Assembly: GCA_014361245.1 (NCBI GenBank)
Contig: JACIWB010000003.1
Span: forward strand, 1 to 57,532
DNA: 57,532 nt
Origin: Thermoplasmatales archaeon
GTDB taxonomy: Archaea > Thermoplasmatota > E2 > UBA202 > JdFR-43
Reading direction: 5' to 3'
Translations under genes and position numbers: made by a program
In this document: positions 42,181 to 51,589 of the stretch, one piece after another
Layout: each line of letters starts with the position of its first letter
Numbering within the stretch: the stretch's first letter is position 1
The notes under the pieces: model-generated
Database searches by the model: none
What the model was told of the DNA's origin: nothing
The model's input: only the letters and a program-made list of their open reading frames with translations

Positions 42181-42441
42181 ATGCCAATAGCTGTCTGTCC
42201 AAATTGCAGGGGAGAATTTATAGTGAGGGATGAAATAACTGGAAAATGCCCCTATTGTGGAATAAAACTTTTATTCAGAGGAAAAGATGAAATTATTGAA
42301 AAAATAGATATAGAGGAAATAGAAAAAAGAGTAGATGAAATTACTAAGGAAGATAGTAAAAAGCATGAAAAAGACATAATAAAAATTTTAATTGATGAAG
42401 AATATTTTTCACAAATAGAGGAGGAGGTTGATAAATTATAG
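42181..42441 (+). CDS. Small zinc-ribbon protein
   Basis: 86 residues. The first 35 form a zinc ribbon (CPNC then CPYC, 17 residues apart), and the rest is charged, Glu/Lys/Ile-rich and probably helical. It follows the L15e gene by 23 bases and may be read with it. I do not recognise the family; such proteins often bind nucleic acid or a larger complex. Its end overlaps the convergent hydrolase gene by six bases. Confidence 0.65.
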   Translation: MPIAVCPNCRGEFIVRDEITGKCPYCGIKLLFRGKDEIIEKIDIEEIEKRVDEITKEDSKKHEKDIIKILIDEEYFSQIEEEVDKL

Positions 42442-43068
42442 TGAAAATACCCATATTTCTGTATTCTCGGGTAAATCTTCCTGGGTTAATTCTACTTCAT
42501 TTGCTACATATAGTATTTCCATGTCCTCCGCCATATCAAGAAATTTATCCAATCTATCAATTGGGAGTGAAAGTCCCTCTATCTTGTAGTGCATTGGAAT
42601 AACAACCTTTGGTTTTATTTTTTTGCACATCTCCATGGCTTCTTTTGCATTTAATGTGAATGTTCCACCAACTGGAATAAAAAGAATATCTATATTACCT
42701 ATTTCCTTTATTAATTTTTCATCTACTTCCCCTATATCCCCAAGATGACAGAGTGTTATTTCTTCATATTTAATTTTGAAAACTGTAATTTCTCCTCTTT
42801 TTCTCCCCTTCTCCCTATCATGATATGATGAAAAAGTTTCAATTTCTATTCCATCTACTTTTTTACCATTTTTTAAAACAATACTTCCTTCCTTTTCAAC
42901 AACTTTTGCCTGATTGTGGTCAAAGTGTTCATGTGTGATAAGGATTATATCACCCTTAATTCTCGGCGGCGGGATGCCAATCGATACGCCGTCATGAGGA
43001 TCAAAAACTATTGTTTTTCCATTTGAGATTGAAAAACAGGAGTGGCCATACCATCTTATTCTCAACAT
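42436..43068 (-). CDS. Metallo-beta-lactamase-fold hydrolase, UPF0173-like
   Basis: 210 residues. MLRIRWYGHSCFSI, IVFDPHDG and the metal-binding THEHFDHN (H-x-H-x-D-H), then LCHLGD and IPMHYKIEG give the compact YtkL/UPF0173 arrangement of metal-dependent hydrolases. The substrate is unknown. Its start overlaps the end of the helix-hairpin-helix gene by seven bases, so it is last in the minus-strand cluster with LuxE-like and transglutaminase genes. Confidence 0.85.
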   Translation of the reverse strand: MLRIRWYGHSCFSISNGKTIVFDPHDGVSIGIPPPRIKGDIILITHEHFDHNQAKVVEKEGSIVLKNGKKVDGIEIETFSSYHDREKGRKRGEITVFKIKYEEITLCHLGDIGEVDEKLIKEIGNIDILFIPVGGTFTLNAKEAMEMCKKIKPKVVIPMHYKIEGLSLPIDRLDKFLDMAEDMEILYVANEVELTQEDLPENTEIWVFSL

Positions 43069-43493
43069 TTTTTCCTCCTAAAAAATTCGAAAAGTCCCTT
43101 CTTTTTGTAAGGAATATTTTCATGCCATTTTTTTCCAAACCATAGCTTTGGTCTATCTCCCATTAAGACAGCAATCTCTTCTTTTTCCGCTGAGTTTTTG
43201 TCATTAAATACGCCTGCTTCATGCCATATTTCCATTATTTTAACTTTTGCCTTCCCTTCCTCTATTTCAATAAAAGAATTTTTTGAAAGGTCTTCAATTA
43301 CTTCCGCTTCCCTATATTCAACTATTTTCCTTGCTTCTTCCTTCCATTTTTCAATTTTTGATTTGCTTATATCTGTAGTTAAACTCAATGATTCGGTATC
43401 TGCAAAAATAAGTTCTTCAACACTTTTAATTCCAGCCTCCCTCAATTTTTTTTCATAGACAATCCCTATACCCTTTATATTTTTCAGGTCCAT
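43062..43493 (-). CDS. Helix-hairpin-helix domain protein
   Basis: 143 residues. The N-terminal MDLKNIKGIGIVYEKKLREAG and VEELIFADTESL form a helix-hairpin-helix pair of the type that binds DNA backbone without sequence preference. The C-terminal 80 residues include FIEIEEGKAKVKIMEIWHE and end in the basic FEFFRRKKC; that part is not recognised. It precedes and overlaps the beta-lactamase-fold hydrolase. The role is unknown. Confidence 0.65.
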   Translation of the reverse strand: MDLKNIKGIGIVYEKKLREAGIKSVEELIFADTESLSLTTDISKSKIEKWKEEARKIVEYREAEVIEDLSKNSFIEIEEGKAKVKIMEIWHEAGVFNDKNSAEKEEIAVLMGDRPKLWFGKKWHENIPYKKKGLFEFFRRKKC

Positions 43494-43529
43494 TTATTCA
43501 TAATCAAAATTTAATATAAAAATATGTTG

Positions 43530-44510
43530 TTATCCGTTTCTAAAAGCTTTTACCTCCTCAATGCTTGGAACTTCTATTTTAACTTTTTTTCTCCCTTTAT
43601 TATATTTTTCCTTCCCAATTTCTTCAATTACCTTCCTTCCTTCATCCCTTATTTCATCGAGTTTTTTATTTACCCTGTCAACAGTATCCCTTAAAATGAG
43701 TGCCATTGCTACGAGAAGATTTTTAAAAAATACTGGAAATCCTTCAAAAATTATATCTCTCTCTGGAACTCTTATCCTCCATTCTGGTTCTTCCCCAAAT
43801 TCACTAATTCTGAGACCCATTCCTGCTTCCAGTGCATCTGAAAATGTTGGGTCAAGCTGAACCCATTCTCCATCTATATAAAGCTCGGCACATCCATGCA
43901 GCGAATCAAGAAAACCCAGCATTTCATAGGTTTCCCTTATTATGGGGTCATCTTTTATCATTAAATCAAAAAGCTCCTGCGTTGGTGCAAGCGCATAAAG
44001 GCGATATCTCGCCTTAATTCCGCCCGCCCTTGCGAGCGCTATCAGCAAATTCATTTGATCAAGGCATACGCCTCCCTTGCTTTTAAGCACTCCTAAAGCC
44101 CCAACCATAGGCTTGAAGACGAGATATTTCTCATTTTTTACAAAATAGAATATTGACTTTGCATATTCATAAGGCTCTTTTTCGTATGCACCAAGTTTTT
44201 TTGCAAATGCCCTTATTTCTGGGGCATCGCATTCACATAATCTTGTAGGGCGGAGATATTTTTCGTCACTTATAGGAGGTAAATCCTTGAAATCTTCTTC
44301 TCTTAAAATTTTTGTGCTGTCATACATGCTTTCATCATCAAGATGAGCCCATGGTTTGCGCGAATTATAAATCCTTTTTTTCCATGCTCTTGCATTTCTT
44401 GCCAGCGCTTTCGGATTTCTTGCAATTACATATAGTAGAGGCAATGATGTTTTTATAAAATTCTTTAAAAGAGGCAAAGGAATAAAGTCTCCTCTATCTG
44501 TAATATCCAT
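43530..44510 (-). CDS. Transglutaminase-like cysteine protease-fold protein
   Basis: 326 residues. The transglutaminase core has its Cys in KGGVCLDQMNLLIALARAGG near 147, His in LHGCAELYIDGEWVQLDP near 204, and Asp in the same segment near 218, so the Cys-His-Asp triad looks intact. No signal peptide is evident, so it probably acts in the cytosol. The C-terminal ~80 residues include a hydrophobic stretch and a basic tail. Its start lies four bases after the LuxE-like gene stop, so the two are co-transcribed and perhaps functionally paired; the reaction is unknown. Confidence 0.8.
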   Translation of the reverse strand: MDITDRGDFIPLPLLKNFIKTSLPLLYVIARNPKALARNARAWKKRIYNSRKPWAHLDDESMYDSTKILREEDFKDLPPISDEKYLRPTRLCECDAPEIRAFAKKLGAYEKEPYEYAKSIFYFVKNEKYLVFKPMVGALGVLKSKGGVCLDQMNLLIALARAGGIKARYRLYALAPTQELFDLMIKDDPIIRETYEMLGFLDSLHGCAELYIDGEWVQLDPTFSDALEAGMGLRISEFGEEPEWRIRVPERDIIFEGFPVFFKNLLVAMALILRDTVDRVNKKLDEIRDEGRKVIEEIGKEKYNKGRKKVKIEVPSIEEVKAFRNG

Positions 44511-44514
44511 AAAA

Positions 44515-45849
44515 TCACCTCATCTCTCCAGCCATTATCTCCCTCATTAAGTTTCCGCAGCCCTTGCTTTCTTCCCCCTTCATTCTTGTTACCTCCCCCT
44601 CTATAACAAATCCACTTCTTCCGCACTCCGGACAGCTTTCAAGCACCTTTAGCTTATCTCCTGTAATTATAAAGCCAGGATAGCTATTAGATGCTGGATC
44701 AAGGAAAGCAAATCTTCCTTCTCCACAATTACTGATTTCGTTATTTTCATCAATTATTAATGGATAAATCCATGGGGGAATATGCTTGTATCTTTCCTCG
44801 CATTCTATAGCCAGCCCGTTCATTTCTGACATTCCATAAATATCTCTATAATTGTTTATATCTATTCCAAAAAATTCTTCTATTCTTTTTGCAAATTCTT
44901 CAGATGAAACCTTTTTGTTTTCATATATTTTCCATCCTCCCCCAGTTATAATAACTGAATCTTTTGTAAGATTTAGGTAAAATCCCTCTTCTTCCATAAG
45001 GTTCATTAAATCATTTAATTGATATGGAAAAGTTAGAATATAAACCTGCTTTCTTTCTTTTTCAATTTCCTTGAGCAAATTTAATAACTTTAATTGTCCT
45101 TTTTGCATCGCCTTTTTTATCAAAATTAACTTGAATTTATCTCCTATTCCATTTATCTGCCCTGACATTATTCTAACTATATCAATCGTTAATGCTCTAT
45201 CCGTTAAAAAATGTCTGTCTTTTTCATTAAAAATTTTTGTTCCTTCTGAAATCCATCTTCCCATTGTAAGATGTGTTTTTATAGGGCCAGGATAAACAAA
45301 TTGAGCGTTATCTCTCGGCTTTTCTATTGAGAAAAGGAGCATTTTGTCGGCTGAATAAAACATTCTTTTTGTTGTTAAATCATCTCTGAACATAAAACTG
45401 AATTTTCCTGATGTGCCCGAGGAATGTGTTACTACACCATTGAGTTTTTCTTCAGCCCATGTTAAGAAATCCTGCAAAGATTTTCCATTAAAATCAAATT
45501 TTCCTATATCAACAGAGCAAACCCTATATAGCCATTCATATAAGTCCTTTGGATTTTCTGAAGGATAATCCTTGAAAAATTTATCTGGCAATAGAGGAAT
45601 TTTATCTATATCTTTTTCATTTTTTATATCTTCTGGCTTTACATTGTTTTCCTTGCAGTATCTCTGATAAAAAAGATTATTTGAATAATGATGTTTGAAA
45701 GCATCTTTTATTGCCTCCATCCTCACTTTATTTATTTTTTTGTCATCATAAAGAAAATAGTCATCGAGCCCAAAAATTATTTCATCAACCCCTGCCCACT
45801 TTTCTTCTGGCAGATAAAACTCTTTTTTCAGATTTTCCATCAGATACAT
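44515..45849 (-). CDS. LuxE-like acyl-protein synthetase (ANL superfamily)
   Basis: 444 residues. The THSSGTSGKFSFMFRD phosphate-binding loop near 141 and DIYGMSEMNGLAIECE near 345 are adenylate-forming motifs of the LuxE/phenylacetate-CoA-ligase branch. A C-terminal zinc-like CPECGRSG and a final Cys-containing segment follow; in LuxE the acyl group is carried on a C-terminal Cys. The family activates a fatty or aromatic acid as an adenylate and passes it to a thiol. LuxC and LuxD partners are absent and the neighbour is a transglutaminase instead, so this is not a luminescence-type reductase. The substrate is unknown. Confidence 0.8.
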   Translation of the reverse strand: MYLMENLKKEFYLPEEKWAGVDEIIFGLDDYFLYDDKKINKVRMEAIKDAFKHHYSNNLFYQRYCKENNVKPEDIKNEKDIDKIPLLPDKFFKDYPSENPKDLYEWLYRVCSVDIGKFDFNGKSLQDFLTWAEEKLNGVVTHSSGTSGKFSFMFRDDLTTKRMFYSADKMLLFSIEKPRDNAQFVYPGPIKTHLTMGRWISEGTKIFNEKDRHFLTDRALTIDIVRIMSGQINGIGDKFKLILIKKAMQKGQLKLLNLLKEIEKERKQVYILTFPYQLNDLMNLMEEEGFYLNLTKDSVIITGGGWKIYENKKVSSEEFAKRIEEFFGIDINNYRDIYGMSEMNGLAIECEERYKHIPPWIYPLIIDENNEISNCGEGRFAFLDPASNSYPGFIITGDKLKVLESCPECGRSGFVIEGEVTRMKGEESKGCGNLMREIMAGEMR

Positions 45850-45911
45850 ATTTTTTTAATGGCTTAGCAAATATAATTTTTATTTAAATAAAGATTTATC
45901 AAAATTAAATT

Positions 45912-46952
45912 CTATTTAAATGACATCCAGAAAGGTCTTTTCATCTTATTTTCTTTCATATTTTTCAAAAATTCTGCTATTTCCTTTCCAATTTTTGATA
46001 ATCTGTATCTTTTCTCATCATCTTGCTCCAAAACACCATCATCTTTTAATTTTTTAAGATGAAAACTGAGCTTTGGGTTATCATCTATCCCTATTTCCTG
46101 AGCTATTTTTGTAAATGGATAGCTTCCTCCGTCTGAAAGCAAACTTATTATTTTCCTCCTTATATAACTTGATATGGATTCCGAGAATATTCCCAGATGA
46201 ACATCTACTATCAAATCCTGTAAAATTTGCCTTTCCTTTGCATTTATCTTTTCAAAATTTGCAGATATTATAAGTTTTGAATTTTTTGAAGCACTTTTTT
46301 TATTCAGCCAGTCAAGAAATTCCCTTGTAGCAATAAAATTGTTATTATTTAAAATATATTCAAGGTTCATAAGAAGAATAACATTCCCTTCTTCTATATT
46401 TTCCTCTATTTCCCTCTTAATTTCCTCTATCTTTCTTGGTTTCAATTCCCTTTCAAGAGGGATAATCTTTATATTTTTTGCATCTTTCAGAACATCAAAT
46501 TCCCTTGTAATGCATATTCCCTTTCTTTCTTTAGTCATCTTTAGAAATATATCAAGATAATTTTCTTCATAAAATTCCTCAAATTTTTTAAATTTTATAT
46601 CCTCTATTGCTGCCAGTATGCTTTTTTCAAGTTCCTCAAAATCAAATGGCTTCCTTATATAATCACTTGCCCCTTCTTTCATTGCCTCTATGGCGGTATC
46701 AACAGTTGCATATGCAGTTATCATTATCACAGGCAAAAATGGCTTCCTTTTTTTAATCTCCTTAAGCGTTTCAATCCCGTTCATACCTGGCATTTTTATA
46801 TCAAGAAAAACAATATCAGCTCTTTCAATTTTTTCCAGACACTCCTTCCCGCTTTTGGCGGTAATAACCCTATACCCATATACTTCAAGAGATGTCCTCG
46901 CTGCTTCAAGAATTTCCTCATCATCATCAACAAAAAGTATCTCCTTTATCAT
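45912..46952 (-). CDS. Response regulator: receiver, DUF835 and ArsR-like winged helix
   Basis: About 346 residues from MIKEILFVDDDEE; this ATG overlaps the kinase stop (ATGA), so the longer frame from 47006 is rejected. The receiver domain has the acidic pair near 9-11, the phospho-accepting Asp51 in IVFLDIKMPG, MITAYA, and the conserved Lys in IRKPFDFEE near 103. The middle has the DUF835 pattern VILLMNLEYILNNNNF to LDWLNKK and LIISANFEKI. The C-terminus is a winged helix (IRRKIISLLSDGG, FHLKKLKDDGVLEQD) of ArsR type. It should be phosphorylated by the adjoining kinase and bind DNA. Confidence 0.88.
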   Translation of the reverse strand: MIKEILFVDDDEEILEAARTSLEVYGYRVITAKSGKECLEKIERADIVFLDIKMPGMNGIETLKEIKKRKPFLPVIMITAYATVDTAIEAMKEGASDYIRKPFDFEELEKSILAAIEDIKFKKFEEFYEENYLDIFLKMTKERKGICITREFDVLKDAKNIKIIPLERELKPRKIEEIKREIEENIEEGNVILLMNLEYILNNNNFIATREFLDWLNKKSASKNSKLIISANFEKINAKERQILQDLIVDVHLGIFSESISSYIRRKIISLLSDGGSYPFTKIAQEIGIDDNPKLSFHLKKLKDDGVLEQDDEKRYRLSKIGKEIAEFLKNMKENKMKRPFWMSFK

Positions 46953-48694
46953 GTGCACCTCATAACTATATGAAATCTCGCCCCCTTCCGCTTGCTCTCC
47001 GCCCATATCCTTCCCTCATGCGCCGCAATGATATTTTTTGTTATTGCCAGCCCCAGCCCCGCGCCGCCGTCCTTGCCCCTATAGAATGGCTCGAAAATTT
47101 TTTCTATCTCGTCATTGGGTATGCCAGGACCTGTATCCTCTATTATCAGATGGGCAGAGTTTCCTTCTCTGAAACCTTTAACCCGTATAGAGCCATTGCT
47201 TGGAGTGTATTTTATTGCATTTGAAATTACATTTTTTATTGCTTTTTCAATCAATTTTTTATCACCCTTTGCATGTAGCCTATTTTCTATATCTATATGA
47301 ATTTTCTGATTTTTATCTTTTATTGTTTCATCAAGCTCGTTAAATATATTTTCAATAACATCTTTAAAATAAAATTTTTCTTTTCTCAACTCCAAATCCT
47401 GCATATCCACAGAAGGAATGTGAAGCATATCGTCTATTAGCTTTATTAAACGCTCTATATTCTTTGCCATTTTTTCAAGGCTTTCCTTCTGCGATTTTGT
47501 TAATTTCCCGAGCTTTTCTTTTCTGAGTAAATCATTGTATGTTTTTATTGCTGTCAGAGGAGTTTTTAATTCATGTGCTATTGTATCAACAAAAGTTGAT
47601 TTCATTCTGTCAAGCTTTGCCTCCGCAAGCCTTTTGTATGCCTCCTCAAGTTTTCTCTGCCTTTCAATTAACTCTTCCAGAGATTTTTCTCTGCTGATAA
47701 AAGTTATTTTTTCTTCTTCAAGAACCCCTTCAGGGAGCTTCTTTATAAAATCATATTTATACAATTCTTCTTTTATATTGCTTGGCAATCTCCTAAAATT
47801 TTCTGTTAATTTTTTGGGGGCATTTTTTCCATAAAATTTAAGAAATATAGGATAGCATTTATTCAAGAAATCCATATATTTTTCCTCTCTTTCTTCTTCA
47901 GTAAATGAATATATCTTATGAAAGTTTATCTCTCCCTTTTTATTTATTTTAATTCCTTCAACATCCGTAGAAATTCTTATTTCCTTTATTTCATCTGAAT
48001 TACAATCTCTTATCATGGGTTCAAAAACAAGCTTGAAGAATGCAAAAGGAATAAACCATCTAATTATTTTCCTGTCTATCTTTTCCATTTCTTTTCCTAT
48101 CTCTTCAATTATTTCTTCATAAGGAACAAAAGCAGAATATATCTCAATGAGTTTTGTTATTAAATATAAAAATCCTTCAGCCATATTTTCTTTTTCTATC
48201 CTATCAATACTTTCCTCAATTGCTTTTGTCTGCAGATTATCATCTATTCCTATATAACATCCTGTAAGAGAAGGATATAAATTTGTTGTTTCTTCCAAAA
48301 TATTTTTTATGCTATCTATTCCTAAAAGGGGAGATATCTTGCTTATAAGATAATTTGATAATTTCTGAAAAGCTCTTAGCAATGCCACATCTTCCCTTAG
48401 CAATATTTTATATTCTTCCTCCTTTTCGCTTTTTATTGAAGAAATTAAAATTTTCTGCCCCGCTATTATTGTTAGTTCTACAATTATCATGAAGGAAGGA
48501 TATATGATTATCCATTCAATAGGCAAGGAGCGGATGAATTCAATCATGGAATAGATAAAAATTAATGGAATAAGCAAGATTGATAGTATAAAAAATTTTA
48601 AATATTTTTTTCTGTAGGTTATATATATTTTTATAGCGAAGGATATAATGATTAAGGAAAGAAAAAGATTTAGAATATTTAGAAAAATAATCAT
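46949..48694 (-). CDS. Membrane histidine kinase
   Basis: 581 residues. Two or three membrane helices lie in the first 75 residues, then a ~280-residue cytoplasmic region without a PAS or GAF motif I can name, then the DHp domain with the phospho-accepting His in TIAHELKTPLTAIKT near 375 and the catalytic ATP-binding domain: NVISNAIKYTPSNGS, IEDTGPGIPNDEIEKIFEPF and GGAGLGLAITKNI. All kinase boxes look intact. It is coupled by ATGA overlaps to the small membrane protein before it and the response regulator after it, forming a complete two-component operon. The signal is unknown. Confidence 0.92.
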   Translation of the reverse strand: MIIFLNILNLFLSLIIISFAIKIYITYRKKYLKFFILSILLIPLIFIYSMIEFIRSLPIEWIIIYPSFMIIVELTIIAGQKILISSIKSEKEEEYKILLREDVALLRAFQKLSNYLISKISPLLGIDSIKNILEETTNLYPSLTGCYIGIDDNLQTKAIEESIDRIEKENMAEGFLYLITKLIEIYSAFVPYEEIIEEIGKEMEKIDRKIIRWFIPFAFFKLVFEPMIRDCNSDEIKEIRISTDVEGIKINKKGEINFHKIYSFTEEEREEKYMDFLNKCYPIFLKFYGKNAPKKLTENFRRLPSNIKEELYKYDFIKKLPEGVLEEEKITFISREKSLEELIERQRKLEEAYKRLAEAKLDRMKSTFVDTIAHELKTPLTAIKTYNDLLRKEKLGKLTKSQKESLEKMAKNIERLIKLIDDMLHIPSVDMQDLELRKEKFYFKDVIENIFNELDETIKDKNQKIHIDIENRLHAKGDKKLIEKAIKNVISNAIKYTPSNGSIRVKGFREGNSAHLIIEDTGPGIPNDEIEKIFEPFYRGKDGGAGLGLAITKNIIAAHEGRIWAESKRKGARFHIVMRCT

Positions 48695-48987
48695 ATTTTA
48701 AGCCCCCTCCATGTAAAATAAATTTTTATTACAGCATAAAGAAGAATAAATAGGGCAATAGATATGAGGGAATAGGAAAGCAATCTTATCTCATATATGT
48801 CCCCACCAACAAAAATCCATGGGAGAAGAAAGAAAATATAGGCAATGAGGAGAATTATGCATGCTATAAAAATTAAATTTCCAACTCTTATTTTAATCAG
48901 TTTCATTATTTTGATGAAATAATTATAGGAAAAAATGGGCAATATAAGGGAAATTAAAGTTATAGCTCCAATTATTAATTGAAACAT
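48691..48987 (-). CDS. Small membrane protein heading two-component operon
   Basis: 98 residues, almost all hydrophobic, with three predicted membrane helices and short basic loops (FIKIMKLIKIRVG; a C-terminal YFTWRGLKI). Its stop overlaps the kinase start by four bases. It resembles the N-terminal membrane part of the kinase in length and style and may be a separate sensor module for it; that is inference. Confidence 0.65.
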   Translation of the reverse strand: MFQLIIGAITLISLILPIFSYNYFIKIMKLIKIRVGNLIFIACIILLIAYIFFLLPWIFVGGDIYEIRLLSYSLISIALFILLYAVIKIYFTWRGLKI

Positions 48988-49016
48988 AATAAAAAAAAAG
49001 AAAGAGGTTTAAAAAA

Positions 49017-50891
49017 TTAGCTATATCCTCCTATTTTCAGTGTGGGGTCGCCAAGCAAAACCCATTCCTGCACTGTTTTGCAGTCAATCTCATCTTTCAT
49101 AACAGGGAAATTTGCAACATAGTTTGCAATTGCTGTTGAATGAATTTCTCCAAGAATTCTTTTATTTTCCTGTCCATAAAGCCTGAAAAATTCTATGTCA
49201 ATCCATCCTCCAAGCCCCTGTATGCAATCAGGTATTCCATCCTTGTTCCCATCGCCCACATATCCATAGCCAAGCCCAGTGCAACCAATGCTTGCTATTG
49301 CCCCCCCATCTATTTTTCTTACAATCCATTCTCCAAAGCATCCAGGGCTCCACTCAGATTTATAATATGTCTCGTAAAGCTGTTTAATCTTCAGCAAATT
49401 GAACACACTTACATTGAACTGGCTGTTGTGGCAACCACCAATAACACAAACTGGATACATATCCTTGTTAGAAAACATCGGGAACTGGGTAACATCTATT
49501 CCAATCCATGTGCTTTCATCATGCGGCGGGTGCGTCGCCCAGCTCATCGGGTTGCCGTGCCCTTCAAAGTTCAAAAAGCCACATCCACCGCTCACCGCAT
49601 TTATTATATCGTTTGCGTCTTGAAGTGTTCCTGTTGATGTGTATAACTTTATTCCTTCATATCCTGCCATGTATTCAAGTGCCTTTTCTGTGCTTACTTC
49701 GCCATCAAAATATGGGTCGCCCTCTGCTGGAAATGTATCACCCGCAACAACTACCATCTTTTTGAACCAATCCTTGCTTGCCTGATTTTCAGATTCATAT
49801 TTAATTATTTTGTCAATTACAACTTTTAGCTCAATTTTGCTTCTGCATGCAAGCCTTCCAATATAAACATCTGGCACCAAATCAAGTTTATCCTTTTTCA
49901 TTCCCTTCCATTCAGCAAATATTCCATTTCCATTGCTGTCCCAGTCCTCAAAAACAATGCTTCCATTTTCATATTTATAAATATCAGCAAAATATAAATC
50001 ACTTAAATAGCCAGTTTCCCATCCAGAGCGATCGTCTAAATTTGTATATCTTACTGGCATTAGCCATCTCTCATTGAAAATTCCTCCTTGCCTACCTCCT
50101 ACAAGCATAACATATTTTATTCCCCATTCCTCAATTGCATTTTTAATGAAATATTTCACTTTTTCAGCATCATCCCTGCCATTGCAGGGGAAATATTTTC
50201 CGCTGTAAATTTCATTCAGCCCCACTGCTATTGTTTTTATTCCCTTGCTTTCCTTATGCTGCTTCAATGTTTCAAGCTCGCTCAGCCATGCATCTGGTGA
50301 AATTATTAGGAAATCATAAGTGGATGTTTCTGCATGCAGGGGATTTTCTTCATGATATATTTTTAAGTTTATCCTGTCGGTATATGTTATTGAATTTTCC
50401 TTAAAATCATATATATATGGCTGTAAGAAAACTGAAAGAATTATGCACCTCTGCCCATTATAAATGCCAGCGAGTAAGCTATAATCAACAAAACTTTCTG
50501 GAAATCTTTCCTCGCTGTATATTTCTCCTTCCTCAATTAGAATTTTTCCTGTTGTAAAAACTTTTGTAAAGAAAGGATATGGCTTTACTTTATTTTCAAT
50601 TTTTATTTTATTTATTTTTCCAGCGGAAAACTCAACATTTATTTTTGTTCCAATTGGAAAAGTAAGTATTTCTGTTTTGTATGGTAAAACAGGATAGCCC
50701 TCCATCATAAATGAATTCATGCCATTTGCAGAAACTATCATGTAATTTCCATCCTCTGAAATTTCTGGCTCGGAGAAATAAAATGTTTTCTCTATTGCAT
50801 TAGAAGTTTTTGTCTGCACATCTCTATATCCAGCAAGGGATGCGCTTATCAAAAAAAGCCCAAATATTGCCAATGCAACTATCTTTCTCAT
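49017..50891 (-). CDS. Exported C25-family (gingipain-like) cysteine peptidase
   Basis: About 624 residues from MRKIVALAIFGLFLISASLAG, a clear signal peptide; a Met at 50951 would precede it and overlap nth, so it is rejected. An N-terminal propeptide-like beta domain (to about 190) precedes the caspase-like peptidase domain, where the catalytic His lies in FLNFEGHGNPMSW near 443 and the Cys in VCVIGGCHNSQF near 485. It ends LLGDPTLKIGGY, the usual end of the catalytic domain, with no adhesin domains or PGF-CTERM, so the product is probably secreted. It is likely used to digest external protein, with the M28 peptidase finishing peptides. Confidence 0.9.
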   Translation of the reverse strand: MRKIVALAIFGLFLISASLAGYRDVQTKTSNAIEKTFYFSEPEISEDGNYMIVSANGMNSFMMEGYPVLPYKTEILTFPIGTKINVEFSAGKINKIKIENKVKPYPFFTKVFTTGKILIEEGEIYSEERFPESFVDYSLLAGIYNGQRCIILSVFLQPYIYDFKENSITYTDRINLKIYHEENPLHAETSTYDFLIISPDAWLSELETLKQHKESKGIKTIAVGLNEIYSGKYFPCNGRDDAEKVKYFIKNAIEEWGIKYVMLVGGRQGGIFNERWLMPVRYTNLDDRSGWETGYLSDLYFADIYKYENGSIVFEDWDSNGNGIFAEWKGMKKDKLDLVPDVYIGRLACRSKIELKVVIDKIIKYESENQASKDWFKKMVVVAGDTFPAEGDPYFDGEVSTEKALEYMAGYEGIKLYTSTGTLQDANDIINAVSGGCGFLNFEGHGNPMSWATHPPHDESTWIGIDVTQFPMFSNKDMYPVCVIGGCHNSQFNVSVFNLLKIKQLYETYYKSEWSPGCFGEWIVRKIDGGAIASIGCTGLGYGYVGDGNKDGIPDCIQGLGGWIDIEFFRLYGQENKRILGEIHSTAIANYVANFPVMKDEIDCKTVQEWVLLGDPTLKIGGYS

Positions 50892-50920
50892 GTTTAGGAA
50901 TGGATAAATAATATTAAAAA

Positions 50921-51589
50921 TTAACGCTTGCAAATGCTTTTCAATGGGCATTCATTGCATTTTGGTTTTCTTGAACTGCATGTATATTTTGCCATCAGCC
51001 AGAAAAGAGCAACAACTTCTTCTTTATTTTCAATTTTTTCCCAAGGAAAAATACTGCTCAACCTTTCCTGTATTTCTTTATAGCCAGCTTTTTCATCAAC
51101 GAGCTTAAGCCTTGTTGCTATCCTTCTCATGTGTGTATCAATTACAAATGCATTTTCATATCCATGTATTGAGGAAACTACAACATCCGTCGTTTTTTCT
51201 CCCACACCAGGTATTTTAAGAAGCTCTTCCCTCAATTTTTCCTTCATAAGATTATAAACCCATCCCATATTTCCATTCCATTCCCTGCATATATAGCTCG
51301 CTGCCTCCCTTATCCTTCCCGCCTTCACCTTGTGCAGGCCACCGCACTTTATCGCAACCGCAATCTCATCTTTTCCTGCATTTGCCAGGGTGAAGGGAGT
51401 AATATCAAATTTTTTGCTTAAGCTTATAAATGCTCTTCTTGTATTTTCTGAAGACGTGTTCTGTGAGAGAATTGTAAAAATTAGAAGCTTGAATGCATCT
51501 CTTTTTATCTCCTCATAATTTATATCATCCTTCCACCAGTATTTCTTATATTTTTCCAATTCCTTTAAAATATCATCTGTTAGTTTCAT
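50921..51589 (-). CDS. nth: Endonuclease III (DNA glycosylase/AP lyase)
   Basis: Removes oxidised pyrimidines from DNA and nicks abasic sites. 222 residues: ILSQNTSSENTRRAF, the helix-hairpin-helix LLKIPGVGEKTTDVV (catalytic Lys in GVGEK near 127), the catalytic Asp in VIDTHMRRIATRL near 147, and the [4Fe-4S] loop near the end with C-x6-C-x2-C-x5-C spacing (CSSRKPKCNECPLKSIC). The start overlaps the rfcS stop by four bases. Complete and typical. Confidence 0.95.
   Translation of the reverse strand: MKLTDDILKELEKYKKYWWKDDINYEEIKRDAFKLLIFTILSQNTSSENTRRAFISLSKKFDITPFTLANAGKDEIAVAIKCGGLHKVKAGRIREAASYICREWNGNMGWVYNLMKEKLREELLKIPGVGEKTTDVVVSSIHGYENAFVIDTHMRRIATRLKLVDEKAGYKEIQERLSSIFPWEKIENKEEVVALFWLMAKYTCSSRKPKCNECPLKSICKR

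Noticed and set aside
46892-47224. 110-codon + strand frame across the kinase/regulator junction
   Set aside because: It lies opposite two intact, coupled genes and resembles no protein family.
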